This document shows positions 33,191-42,776 of a stretch of 64,000 nucleotides of DNA, piece after piece. The stretch's first letter is position 1. Every line of letters starts with the position of its first letter. The notes beneath the pieces are model-generated. The model did no database searches. It was not told the DNA's origin and was given only the letters and a program-made list of their open reading frames with translations. Location of the stretch: NCBI RefSeq assembly GCF_025148125.1, contig NZ_CP102267.1:2056501-2120500 (forward strand), read 5' to 3'. A program made the position numbers and the translations under genes. The stretch comes from Blautia wexlerae DSM 19850. GTDB taxonomy: Bacteria; Bacillota; Clostridia; Lachnospirales; Lachnospiraceae.

Positions 33191-36100
33191 TTGAAACATA
33201 GAAAACACAGATGGCTGGCGGGAACGCTGGCTTTTCTTTTATCCTGTTCTGCACTTATTCCGTCTGGGAATGCCGTATTTGCGGCATCAAAAGGCAGAGT
33301 AGCAGAATCGGAGACAAATGTAATAAAGGAGGAAAAAGGCGATGAGAATGAGAAACAGACCACCGCCGAAACTTTGACGATTGAGCAGGGGGAATCATTT
33401 GAAATCGAAAAAGATTTTACGGGGCTTGCCTTGAAAAAAGGTGAAAAAGCTGTATTCATGGATGTTGTCAGCGAAGATGGACAGGGATTTTTTGCAGACC
33501 GCCCTGGTACATACCTTGCAACTTATCTGGTTACACCGGAAAAAGGAGCGTGTTATGAACTGACAAGAAAAATTGTAGTCAGACCTCGTGAACCAGAGAA
33601 TAAAAGAGCAGACCGTAATCAGAAAAGTTCAAAAGGGGATACAGAGGAAAGTGACCCTGACCCGGAACCTGTACTGACAGAAGCGCCGGAAGTGCCGGAG
33701 AATGCGGAGAACTTAAAGCTGGATGTATCTGCGGAGAATGCCTCTTTTTTATCGGTAGTACCAGAAACCATGACAGAAAACCGATCTGTCAATGTGAATC
33801 TGGTCGTAGGAGAAAGACTTCCGTATCCATCTAATTTAGGAAACTATTCCACCACTTATTTTACGGTGAATGGGCATGTGGCATATTGTCTGGAGTCTGC
33901 AAAATCTTCGCCACCGTCCAGTGATTATGTGGCAAATATCTTTGAAAGTAACCTGGCTTTGCAGAAAGTTCTTTATTATGGATACGGAGGACCTGGAGAT
34001 ATTACTGGCAGTTATATGCCGAGTTTTGACTGGAAATTGAAATATATCTTTACACATATTGCAGCTTCTTATGCGTATTGCGGTACAGATGGATTTTACG
34101 GGTGTACTTTTGAAAGCGTCAAGGCTTCAGGATTATGGGATTACATTCAGTATCTAAATGGTTTGGAAGCACCACCTAAAGCAGCCATTGATCTTACCCC
34201 AACTTCGACAAAAGCATACGAAAGCAATGGAGTGCAGCGAACAGAAGAATTTCGGCTGCAGGGAGATCATCGGAATTATATTACATTGAATCTGCCGGAA
34301 AATGTAACGTATCATAGTGGTGGCAGCACGAAAAATGGAAATGTAAAAATTCCCGGCGGTACAAATTTCTATTTCAGTGCACCGATGACTGTGACCGGAA
34401 CATGGAACTCCGGTTCCTTAGCAGGAAAAATGGGAACCCAATGGAAAACTCTTGTGGTCTCTACAGGCGGTTCTACTCAGGATATTGGATATGGCACATT
34501 CTTTGAAGAAGAAAGCGATTCGGTGAGTTTTGAAGTAAAATGGATGGATTATGCAAAAGTCAAGGTTATGAAAAAGGATAATGTGACAAATGTAAATCTT
34601 GCAGGTGCAGTTTTTGGAATTTACAGCGACAAAGAATGCACCAAGCTGATTACTGAAATGCCGGCAACAAATGAAAAAGGAGAAACGCAGGTAGAAATTC
34701 CTAAGACACAGGAAACGGTATATCTCAAAGAAATATCCGTTCCCAATGGATATAAGCTGAATACGGAGGCTTTCAATGTGAAGCTGCAGGCAGGGAAAAC
34801 ACAGAGCCTGACTATCTCAAATGAGGAACAGAAGGGGAAAATCACAATTCGAAAAAGCGGAGAGGTTCTTTCTTCTGTATCCGGACAGGAAGGAAATCTT
34901 AAATTTGAATATCAGTCGGTTCCGTTTGGAGAGGCAAGTTATTCTATTTATGCGGCAGAAAAAATTGTAAGTCAGGATCAGAAGACACCTATTTATGAAT
35001 CCGGTGAATTGATAGATCAGTTGACAACAAAAGCAGACGGAAGCATTACCAGTAAAGAACTGCATTTAGGAAAGTATAAGATTGTGGAGCAGAAGGCGCC
35101 GGCAGACCTAACTATCGGAAAGACAGAGGCAGAACGCACACAGTATGTGACTCTTTCTTATGCCGGGCAGACGGTGGAATTGGTACAGGAGGAGACAACT
35201 TATATCAATGACAGACCAAAGGTAAAGGTCCAGGCAGTAAAGAAATCGGAAAATGACAAAGAGACTTTAGAGGGTGCTGTATTCGGTCTGTATGCAGGTG
35301 AAGACATTATCAATGCAGAAGGAAAAGTAGTGGTAAAAAAGGATACCCTGATTGAGAAGGTCACTTCTGATAAAGAGGGAGCTGCGGCTTTTCATTCAGA
35401 TATTCCTATCAATTTCCGCTATTATTTGAAAGAGATTCAGGCACCGGAATCTTATTATATGAGTTCTGACCGGTATGACTTCCTGTTTGAGTATGAGAAT
35501 GATAAAACTTATACATATGAATTTTCGCATACGTTTTCCAATAAAGAGGTTCGAGGGGAAATCCATGTGTTTAAGATTGATAAAGATGCGGAAGAATATA
35601 TCAGCCAGGGAGATGCAGACTTAGATGGTGCAGTTTACGGGCTCTATGCAGCAGAGGATATCAAACATCCGAATGGGAAGTCAGAAGACGTCCATAAAAA
35701 AGATGATCTGGTTGCGCAGGGCGTGATCAAAGATGGAAAAGTTGATTTTACGAATCTGTATCTGGGAAATTATTATGTAAAAGAAATCTCACCTGGAGAG
35801 GGCTATCTTTTGGATGAAACTGCCTATCCAGTGGAAGTTGGTTATGAAGGACAGGATGTTGCAATCGTGCATCGGAATGTGACAGTGAAAGAAACGGTAA
35901 AAAAACAGGCATTTGAACTGATCAAGATTTCAGAGGATGGAAACCAGACAGAAACAGAGCTTTTGAAAGGTGCTGGATTTAAAGTATTTCTGATCCAGAA
36001 TCTGAAAGGTGTAAAAGATGGAAGTCTGAAACCATCGGAAGGAAATGCTTTCAAAGCAGAGGATTTTATCGGCTATGACTATTCAGAAGATGAAACGGCA

Positions 36101-38287
36101 CATTATTACGAGAATGGTAAGAAAGTTTCGGTGGAAGAACTGTTTACAGACAAGAAAGGATTTGTACGTTCTCCAGAACTTCCATATGGAAAATATGTGG
36201 TTTTTGAATCTACAACTCCAAAAAATCTCCAGACCATCAATCCATTCCTTGTAACCATTACCGAAGATAGCAGGGAACCGCAGCCATGGCGTGTGTTTGA
36301 TGATAGACCGATCCAGTTTTTCCTTAAGATTATCAAGGAAGATGCACAGACACATCTTCTAGTATTAAATAATCACGCACAATATAAAATCTATGATGTG
36401 AAAAAGAAAGAATATGTGACAATGAAGGTGCGCTATCCGGAAGAAAAGGAACTGGATGTATTTGAAACGAATGACGAAGGTTATCTTATGACACCAGAGC
36501 AGTTAAAGATGGGAACTTACCGCATAGAAGAAGTAAAAGCTCCTGATTTATATGTACAGCCAGGGTATGAAATGGCGTTGAAAGACGGAGAGAGCAATAT
36601 TCCATTAAACCAGTTGTCACAGACAGGCGCTTATGAAGATGCAAAACGCGATTTCATTACGATCACTGTGAATTCCGAAACAGCTTATGAAGTAGAGGAA
36701 GAAACCGGAAAATATATTGTCGTAGTACGCCAGCAAAACGATGAAGCGGTAGGAAGTCTGACAATCAAGAAAACAGGGGAAGATCTTGTGGGTGCTAAGA
36801 ATGTGGAAGATTCCCTTCTTACAAAAATGAAAAATGGCATAGCAGGCACAATAAATTCTATCAGTGAATTTTTCGGCAAAGAGGAAGTCATAGAAGAAGA
36901 CAGCGGTTATATGTTCCAATATGAGAAGAAGGGAGCAGAAGGTATAACCTTTGAAGTTTATGCAAAAGAAACGATTTATACACCAGATGGACAGAAAGAT
37001 GAAGCAGGTAACCGTAAAGTGTTGTATGAAAAAGATGGACTTGTTGCAAAACTTGTGACCGGAAAAGAGGGAACTGTATCACTTCACAATCTGCCGGTTG
37101 GTTCCTATTATCTGAAGGAAACAGATGTTGGAAATCATCATTTTGTTCTGGATCCTGAAGCAAAAGAATTTGAAATTAAGTATCAGGGACAGGAAGTAGC
37201 GGTAGATTATGTTTCTATGGAACTTGAAAATAAGCGCCAGAAGATAGAGCTTGTTCTTACGAAATTATCCAAAGAAACAAAAGAGCCTGTACAGGGAGCA
37301 GTATTTGGACTGTATGCGGAGGAAGATATTGTTGATCTTGCAGATAATGTACTTATAGAATCGGGTACTCTGATTGCAAAAACAGAGTCCGCAGAAGACG
37401 GAAGCATCCGCTTTGACGTTGACCTTCCACATGGAAAATATCTGGTAAAAGAACTGGCGGCAGCCCCGGGATATCTGAAAACAGAAGATACATGGTCCTT
37501 TGATGCAACCTATCAGAATCCAGAACTGGAGGTTATCACGCTTACAAAAGAGATTGAAAATCAGCCGACAGTAGTAGAAATTACGAAAACTGACATCACA
37601 GATGAAAAGGAAGTGGAAGGGGCAAAACTTCAAATCCTTAATAAGGACGGGGACATAGTGGAAGAATGGGTTTCCACAAAAGAACCGCATAAAGTGTATG
37701 CGTTAGAACCGGGCGAATACATCCTGCATGAAGAGGCAGCCCCGGAAGGATATCTTGTTGTATCAGATGTTCCTTTTGTTGTAGAAGAAACAGGAGAAAT
37801 CCAGAAAGTAGAGATGAAAGATGAACGTCCATCCGGTCAGCTCCTGGTTCAGAAGACAGATGCGGAAAATAAGGCTCCGCTTGCAAGTGTAGAATTTGAA
37901 CTTCGCAATAAAGCTACTGGTGAAGTAGTTGGAACACTGGTGACCGGCGAGGATGGAACTGCAAAGAGTGAAGAACTGCCGATTGCAGTTTATGAAGAGG
38001 GCAAATATGTAGAACCGATTGTATATGTTCTTGTGGAAACGAAACCGTTAGAAGGCTATGAAGCAAACACAGAGGAGGTGGAAGTGGTATTCGATTATCA
38101 GGATGATGAGACAAAACTCATTGAGGTGACAAAAGAAATTGAAAATACCAGAAAGCCTGGAACACCTCCGCCGGATGCGCCAAAAACCGGTGATCATACA
38201 AAGATATGGATTCCGGTGATTATTATGGCAGCAGCGATACTTGGCATTGTGGTTATAGTAATCCGTATCCGCAGAAGGAGAAGATAA
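33191..38287 (+). CDS. giant thioester/Cna-B surface adhesin
   Basis: A protein of 1,698 residues with a signal peptide (ending GNAVFAA), a thioester-domain-like head (GHVAYCLESAKSSPPSSDY, about residue 230, with Cys as the presumed thioester), then about ten SpaA/Cna-B repeats (units such as GAVFGLYAEEDIV... ending in KEIQAP or KELAAAPGYL). It ends with the sortase signal APKTGD, a hydrophobic helix and a run of arginines. It should be covalently anchored to the wall and bind host or neighbour cells. The TTG at 33191 is 8 nt after AAAGGAG. A class B sortase gene follows at once. Confidence 0.88.
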   Translation: MKHRKHRWLAGTLAFLLSCSALIPSGNAVFAASKGRVAESETNVIKEEKGDENEKQTTAETLTIEQGESFEIEKDFTGLALKKGEKAVFMDVVSEDGQGFFADRPGTYLATYLVTPEKGACYELTRKIVVRPREPENKRADRNQKSSKGDTEESDPDPEPVLTEAPEVPENAENLKLDVSAENASFLSVVPETMTENRSVNVNLVVGERLPYPSNLGNYSTTYFTVNGHVAYCLESAKSSPPSSDYVANIFESNLALQKVLYYGYGGPGDITGSYMPSFDWKLKYIFTHIAASYAYCGTDGFYGCTFESVKASGLWDYIQYLNGLEAPPKAAIDLTPTSTKAYESNGVQRTEEFRLQGDHRNYITLNLPENVTYHSGGSTKNGNVKIPGGTNFYFSAPMTVTGTWNSGSLAGKMGTQWKTLVVSTGGSTQDIGYGTFFEEESDSVSFEVKWMDYAKVKVMKKDNVTNVNLAGAVFGIYSDKECTKLITEMPATNEKGETQVEIPKTQETVYLKEISVPNGYKLNTEAFNVKLQAGKTQSLTISNEEQKGKITIRKSGEVLSSVSGQEGNLKFEYQSVPFGEASYSIYAAEKIVSQDQKTPIYESGELIDQLTTKADGSITSKELHLGKYKIVEQKAPADLTIGKTEAERTQYVTLSYAGQTVELVQEETTYINDRPKVKVQAVKKSENDKETLEGAVFGLYAGEDIINAEGKVVVKKDTLIEKVTSDKEGAAAFHSDIPINFRYYLKEIQAPESYYMSSDRYDFLFEYENDKTYTYEFSHTFSNKEVRGEIHVFKIDKDAEEYISQGDADLDGAVYGLYAAEDIKHPNGKSEDVHKKDDLVAQGVIKDGKVDFTNLYLGNYYVKEISPGEGYLLDETAYPVEVGYEGQDVAIVHRNVTVKETVKKQAFELIKISEDGNQTETELLKGAGFKVFLIQNLKGVKDGSLKPSEGNAFKAEDFIGYDYSEDETAHYYENGKKVSVEELFTDKKGFVRSPELPYGKYVVFESTTPKNLQTINPFLVTITEDSREPQPWRVFDDRPIQFFLKIIKEDAQTHLLVLNNHAQYKIYDVKKKEYVTMKVRYPEEKELDVFETNDEGYLMTPEQLKMGTYRIEEVKAPDLYVQPGYEMALKDGESNIPLNQLSQTGAYEDAKRDFITITVNSETAYEVEEETGKYIVVVRQQNDEAVGSLTIKKTGEDLVGAKNVEDSLLTKMKNGIAGTINSISEFFGKEEVIEEDSGYMFQYEKKGAEGITFEVYAKETIYTPDGQKDEAGNRKVLYEKDGLVAKLVTGKEGTVSLHNLPVGSYYLKETDVGNHHFVLDPEAKEFEIKYQGQEVAVDYVSMELENKRQKIELVLTKLSKETKEPVQGAVFGLYAEEDIVDLADNVLIESGTLIAKTESAEDGSIRFDVDLPHGKYLVKELAAAPGYLKTEDTWSFDATYQNPELEVITLTKEIENQPTVVEITKTDITDEKEVEGAKLQILNKDGDIVEEWVSTKEPHKVYALEPGEYILHEEAAPEGYLVVSDVPFVVEETGEIQKVEMKDERPSGQLLVQKTDAENKAPLASVEFELRNKATGEVVGTLVTGEDGTAKSEELPIAVYEEGKYVEPIVYVLVETKPLEGYEANTEEVEVVFDYQDDETKLIEVTKEIENTRKPGTPPPDAPKTGDHTKIWIPVIIMAAAILGIVVIVIRIRRRRR

Positions 38288-38322
38288 ACGATAATGCTGA
38301 AAAAATGTAACATGTAACGATG

Positions 38323-38365
38323 GAGATTGTCACTTTAAAATTGTGGGTGGCAATCTCTTTTTTTT
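38323..38365 (+). terminator. intrinsic terminator between adhesin and sortase
   Basis: GAGATTGTCAC pairs with GTGGCAATCTC and is followed by eight Ts. It may reduce sortase expression relative to the adhesin. Confidence 0.75.
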
Positions 38366-38380
38366 ATTGGAGGAAAAGAG

Positions 38381-39088
38381 ATGCGTCATATAGGAGAAAA
38401 GATGATTTTACTGCTCTGTATTGCAGTCTTTGGAATTGCAGCTGTAAAACTGATAGATATAGGGAAAGAATATTATGATGGACAGAAAGAATATAAAGAA
38501 CTGAAGGCGTACATAAAAGAAGTTCCTGTATGTCAGCCGGAAAAAATGACAGGAGATGAACCGGAAAAGGAAACAGGGAAGGAAATTGATTTTGAAGGAC
38601 TTCGTAAAATCAATGAGGATCTAGTTGCCTGGATACAGATTCCAGGGATTGGGGTGGATTATCCTGTGGTACAGGGAGAAGATAACGAGTATTACCTGTA
38701 TCACACTTTTCAAAAAGAAAACAATAAGGCAGGAAGTATCTTTCTGGATTATAGAAACCATGATGATTTTACAGATCGGCGCGTGATCTTATACGGTCAT
38801 AATATGAAAGACGGCAGCATGTTCAGTAATCTGAAGCAGTATCAGGATTCTGTGTTCCGGAAGAACTCAGATTCTGCATATCTGTATCTACCTGAAAAAA
38901 CCTTGCATTTGGAGATAACAGCGTGTGAAAAAGTGTCCATGCGGGATGATATATATGCTTTGGAAGACGATGTGTCTTGCGACTGGCCAGAGGAAATCAT
39001 ATTGTCTACCTGTAGTTCTTCTTCAGATATGAGATTGATTTTAAGATGCAAAGTAACAAAGATACAGCATTTAACGAATATAAAATAG
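38381..39088 (+). CDS. srtB: class B sortase
   Basis: A 235-residue transpeptidase with an N-terminal membrane anchor (ILLLCIAVFGIAAVKL). Active-site His in LYGHNM, Cys in LSTCSSSS and Arg in MRLILR are in the sortase B order, with the FEGLRKINEDLVAWIQIPG lead-in typical of the class. Being next to the adhesin with APKTG it is likely dedicated to it, although class B enzymes usually favour NPQTN-type signals. GGAGG precedes the ATG. Confidence 0.9.
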   Translation: MRHIGEKMILLLCIAVFGIAAVKLIDIGKEYYDGQKEYKELKAYIKEVPVCQPEKMTGDEPEKETGKEIDFEGLRKINEDLVAWIQIPGIGVDYPVVQGEDNEYYLYHTFQKENNKAGSIFLDYRNHDDFTDRRVILYGHNMKDGSMFSNLKQYQDSVFRKNSDSAYLYLPEKTLHLEITACEKVSMRDDIYALEDDVSCDWPEEIILSTCSSSSDMRLILRCKVTKIQHLTNIK

Positions 39089-39290
39089 GAATAGCTTTTT
39101 AGATAAGGCTATGTTTAAAGAGAATATCTTTCAATGTTCAAATGTTATAATCCCAAATAAGAGCAAATACTTTTCATTTTCATAATAGAATTTTCTTCCT
39201 TACGCCTGTTACAGTATCAGGGCAAGGTCTGCAGAAAGGGGACATCACTTTTTTACTGTCGTTCCTTGATTATTCACCAGTAAAGCCAAA

Positions 39291-39335
39291 GAGCCAGTCA
39301 ACGGTGGACATACTTTGCTTACCGTTGACTGGCTC
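39291..39335. terminator. strong hairpin, terminator of the minus-strand ABC operon
   Basis: GAGCCAGTCAACGGT (39291-39305) is perfectly repeated in inverse at 39321-39335. On the minus strand the stem is followed by TTTGGCTTT, so it should end transcription of the converging ABC operon. Confidence 0.7.
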
Positions 39336-39346
39336 GGCTGGGTTTG

Positions 39347-40060
39347 CTATTTATCAATTCTTCGTAACAGAATACTACACATAACAGTAGCTAAAACAAA
39401 AATCAAGAGCAGTGGCAAAAGGCTTTCAAACTTAAAAACATTTTCTGTCATTAGTTTATATCCCCATGTAGCTGGAAATAGTTTTCCTATTGTTTCAAAC
39501 GCTTTCGGAAGCAGTTCCATCGGAAACATAATTCCAGAAAGCATGATTGACGGTAAAAAAACAATAATAGAAAACATAGAGGTTTTTGCTTGGTCTTTTA
39601 CTGCCAGACCGATTATACTGGCAATACTAAGTGATACTGCAATAAAAATAGCAAGACTGATGAAGTACATACTCGGATTTTCTGGTATTTCAGCATTGAA
39701 GACCAGTGGCGCAGCAATATATAAAATAATGCTCATAATGAACAAATGAATATACGCTGAAATGTTGGTTAGGGCAAGACCGAGATATAATGGAACACCA
39801 TTTGCTTTATAGACCTTTTTTATATCACTGCTATAAATTTCAACAAGAGATGGGGGCAGACCAACCAATGATCCCATTGTTACACCAAATACAGTCATTG
39901 ACTGAATAAGCGTATATCTCGCTTCTGGCATAACTGACGTAAATATGCCGCCCATGATTGCAAAGAATAGAAGCGGAACGATATAGCAGGTTATCAGTAA
40001 TGTTTTGCTCCGTATATCTAATTTCCATTGTAAGGAAATTCCATATAGAAATGTTCCCAT
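39347..40060 (-). CDS. ABC-2 type permease
   Basis: A 237-residue membrane protein with about six hydrophobic helices (for example TLLITCYIVPLLFFAIMGG, and MFSIIVFLPSIMLSGIMFP, the ABC-2 signature region). With the ATPase upstream it forms an exporter, probably of a drug or peptide, possibly the ligand of the upstream MerR/TipAS-type regulator. Two nucleotides separate it from the ATPase gene. Confidence 0.85.
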   Translation of the reverse strand: MGTFLYGISLQWKLDIRSKTLLITCYIVPLLFFAIMGGIFTSVMPEARYTLIQSMTVFGVTMGSLVGLPPSLVEIYSSDIKKVYKANGVPLYLGLALTNISAYIHLFIMSIILYIAAPLVFNAEIPENPSMYFISLAIFIAVSLSIASIIGLAVKDQAKTSMFSIIVFLPSIMLSGIMFPMELLPKAFETIGKLFPATWGYKLMTENVFKFESLLPLLLIFVLATVMCSILLRRIDK

Positions 40061-40062
40061 TG

Positions 40063-40872
40063 TTACGCCCCCTTTGCAATTTTTATAAAGTGTTGTTCCA
40101 GTGAACCGCGGTCTATCTGAATATCTACTATGGTTTCTCCTTTTTCTTTATACTGCATAAGCAATGCAAGTAAAGAATCCCCGATATTTTCAGATTCATA
40201 TTTTTTCATTCCGTTTTCAGTTTGGATGGTGATATTATAATGTTTTCCGATTGTTTTACCTAACTGTTCGACAGTCCCAATAAAGGCAATTTTGCCGCCA
40301 GAAAGAATAGCAATCCGGTCACATAAATTTTCCACTTCCGTCATGTCGTGGCTTGCTAATATAATTGTTTTTCCGATTGCTTTTAACTGGCGGATTTGCT
40401 CATGTAAGGATAAGCGCCCTTCAACATCAAGTCCTGCGGTTGGCTCATCAAGAAACAGAATATCTGGATTTCGTGTTAAAGCAAGTGCTAAATGAAGCCG
40501 CCGTTTTTGTCCTGTTGATAATTGATAATATTGTTTTTTTGCAAATTCATAAATACCGAGAGCCTCAAGTGTTTCTTTATCAAGAGATGTCTTATTCCAT
40601 TTAGCAAACAGCTTGACAGCCTCCAGTGGTTTAATATGTTCCGGTAAAGAAGCTGACTGTAATTGAATACCCATGATTCCATTTATTGTAATGCTTCCGC
40701 TGTCATATTTTCGTAAACCCTCAATACATTCAAGCGATGTGGTTTTTCCTGCGCCATTTACGCCGAGCAGAGCAAAAATTTCTCCTTGTTGTACGCAGAA
40801 ATCTAAACCATTCAGCACAACGTGAGTTCCATAACTCTTGGATAAATTGCTGATTTTTATAGCTTCATTCAT
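40063..40872 (-). CDS. ABC transporter ATP-binding protein
   Basis: A 269-residue ATPase: Walker A GVNGAGKTT, signature LSTGQKRRLHLALAL, Walker B ILFLDEPTAGLD, H-loop LASHDMTEV. Belongs to the DrrA/CcmA-type drug or peptide exporter group. It overlaps the MerR gene by 4 nt, so the three genes form one operon read leftward. Confidence 0.92.
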   Translation of the reverse strand: MNEAIKISNLSKSYGTHVVLNGLDFCVQQGEIFALLGVNGAGKTTSLECIEGLRKYDSGSITINGIMGIQLQSASLPEHIKPLEAVKLFAKWNKTSLDKETLEALGIYEFAKKQYYQLSTGQKRRLHLALALTRNPDILFLDEPTAGLDVEGRLSLHEQIRQLKAIGKTIILASHDMTEVENLCDRIAILSGGKIAFIGTVEQLGKTIGKHYNITIQTENGMKKYESENIGDSLLALLMQYKEKGETIVDIQIDRGSLEQHFIKIAKGA

Positions 40873-41669
40873 TCTGTTTCCTCCTGAAATGGGTCAACGC
40901 CTAAATGTGAAAAATAGAAATCCAATGCCTGCCCAATATATATGTTGGCAAATTCCTGCTTTTCTTTCCATTCATGGTCTGTATTTTGAAATTGCCCTAA
41001 TTCAATAAGTTTGGGAAGCATACTCATATCTCCACCCGTAAAATCTGTTATCATATCCCAATAGGCTTTTGCAAAAGTTTGTCCCTCATCACTGTCTGCG
41101 GGAACACCTGCATTTTGAAGCCTTATTGCTTCGTCTTGAAGCTGCATGAAAGTGTTCATAAAAACCAGTCCGCTATCTTTATCAAAACGGCTGCGAATAT
41201 GGTCAAGCGTTTGGTCGTCAAAATGTTTAATCAACCAATAGAAATCATTTTTCATCTGCAAATTAACAATAATATCCGCATATTTTTTGAAATCAACTGA
41301 TTGCATTTGAAGGACTTCTTCCCGCAACAATTCCAATTCCCTTAACGATTCAGACAGACTTTCTATTTTTTGCTTGACAGCAGCTGCTTGTTCCATTAGG
41401 ACATCAGCAATTTCATCTGGCGTATCAAGTGGAATCAGTCGGTTTTTTATGTCGCCCAAAGAAAATCCTAAATGTTTGAGGGATAAAATCTGATGAAGCT
41501 TTACTATGTCTTTATCTGTATATAACCTACGTCCCCCTTCACTTACGGAAGATGGGGAAAGCAAGCCCTCTCTATCGTAATGTTGTAATGTTCGTACAGT
41601 AGTGTTCATTTTTTTTGCGACTTCGCCAACAGTCATATAACCTTGTGGTATAGCTTTATGTTTATTCAT
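40869..41669 (-). CDS. MerR-family regulator with TipAS-like domain
   Basis: A 266-residue regulator. The N-terminal MerR helix-turn-helix (YMTVGEVAKKMNTTVRTLQH, YDREGLLSPSS, GGRRLYTDKD) and coiled coil are followed by a C-terminal helical domain resembling TipAS, which binds peptide antibiotics. It probably activates its own operon and the exporter in response to a drug. AGGAGG is 7 nt before the ATG. The upstream region 41670-41720 has GACGTAGCGTAATAAGATAT, a possible MerR promoter spacer. Confidence 0.85.
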   Translation of the reverse strand: MNKHKAIPQGYMTVGEVAKKMNTTVRTLQHYDREGLLSPSSVSEGGRRLYTDKDIVKLHQILSLKHLGFSLGDIKNRLIPLDTPDEIADVLMEQAAAVKQKIESLSESLRELELLREEVLQMQSVDFKKYADIIVNLQMKNDFYWLIKHFDDQTLDHIRSRFDKDSGLVFMNTFMQLQDEAIRLQNAGVPADSDEGQTFAKAYWDMITDFTGGDMSMLPKLIELGQFQNTDHEWKEKQEFANIYIGQALDFYFSHLGVDPFQEETE

Positions 41670-41845
41670 ATAACACCTCCTGCTTTATAGTATATCTTAT
41701 TACGCTACGTCACAAGCAAGTGTTTTTGCAAAGATTTAATAAAAAATACGGAAGAGAGGGGTGCTGTTTATCAAATGATAGTGGCTCTAATACGGTGTCC
41801 TTTGTTCCAAATCATTCTCATAAATCAATCACTCTTTTCTGGGTA

Positions 41846-41878
41846 TGAAAAAAGCAGTCAATCCTAAGACTAACTACT
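41846..41878 (-). terminator. intrinsic terminator of the XRE regulator
   Basis: On the minus strand AGTAGTTAGTC pairs with GATTGACTGCT around TTAG, followed by six Ts. Confidence 0.65.
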
Positions 41879-41892
41879 TTAAAAAAGAAATA

Positions 41893-42291
41893 CTAACAAT
41901 AGAAACCATAATAAAATATGAATATAACAAGTATCATAATAAATGGAGCAATTATCAACAACCAATATGAAATATGTTTTTTCTTTTCAGCTTCATATTG
42001 TATATTTTGAAATCCATTCTCTGATAATTCTTTATTTAACATTTGCATATCGATATTTTTACTTGAATAACTATCTACATTATCTATCGTTTCAATTTGA
42101 TCTTTCAATAAATAATCTGTTGTAACATTAAAGTAATTACTCAATGCAATTATCTTATCCATGTCTGGAACACTCTGAGAACTTTCCCATTTAGAAACAG
42201 ATTGACGAGATACATTTAAGGCATTAGCTAAAGTTTCTTGAGAAATTCCTTTCTTTTTTCTTTGTAATAGTATTTTCTCTGATATATTCAT
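41893..42291 (-). CDS. XRE-family HTH regulator with membrane anchor
   Basis: A 132-residue protein: the Cro/CI HTH (EKILLQRKKKGISQETLANA, LNVSRQSVSKWESSQSVPD) followed by a linker and one C-terminal membrane helix (YWLLIIAPFIMILVIFIFYY). Such membrane-tethered XRE regulators are widespread in Firmicutes. Target unknown. The AT-rich sequence differs from the conjugative backbone. Confidence 0.85.
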   Translation of the reverse strand: MNISEKILLQRKKKGISQETLANALNVSRQSVSKWESSQSVPDMDKIIALSNYFNVTTDYLLKDQIETIDNVDSYSSKNIDMQMLNKELSENGFQNIQYEAEKKKHISYWLLIIAPFIMILVIFIFYYGFYC

Positions 42292-42474
42292 GTAAATTGC
42301 CCCTTTCTTTTATTTAGCTATATTCTACCAAACAGTATAGTTGCAATTCTACATATTGCACATGGTAATTTGTCAACTAATGGTTGCAAAAGCTTTTTTT
42401 GAAGATATTTGTGCCTTGTATTCGAATTATATCATTACCATATATCCACTACAATGAAAATTTAGTCAGTAAAC

Positions 42475-42776
42475 CTATTTTTTCGCCTGTCTCTGCGGTG
42501 TAGGGTTCTGTGGATTGCCTGCGTTCTGGTTGCCTTTATTCTTCAACACAATATCCTCTGCCTTAACATACCAGTCCACGTCTGCACCCCTATCAAAAGA
42601 GTGAAAAGTGTAGTGTTTCTTCCGATGTTGAGAATAAAGATAACATTTCTAAGATCAATGTTGGTGATACGGTTAAAGTAACAAGGGTGCTACATCTGAG
42701 AAGTGATGAGGATACTTCTCAAATGTAACACCCAAAAGTTTTCTAATTCGTTAGAAGAAGAGGGTAATTTGAAAAA
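42475..42776. pseudogene. fragments of genes in a 485-nt gap
   Basis: On the minus strand one open frame ends at 42475 and reads back through QNPTPQRQAKK and VDWYVKAEDIVLKNKG, which looks like the C-terminal end of a conjugative-element protein. On the plus strand 42600-42728 reads NKDNISKINVGDTVKVTRVL and ends SDEDTSQM, like the end of another gene. Both lack starts; 42292-42474 shows nothing. The region looks like a junction scar. Confidence 0.35.

Noticed and set aside
39315..39749. A 144-residue plus-strand open frame.
   Set aside because: It is antisense to the ABC permease and starts inside the terminator hairpin.
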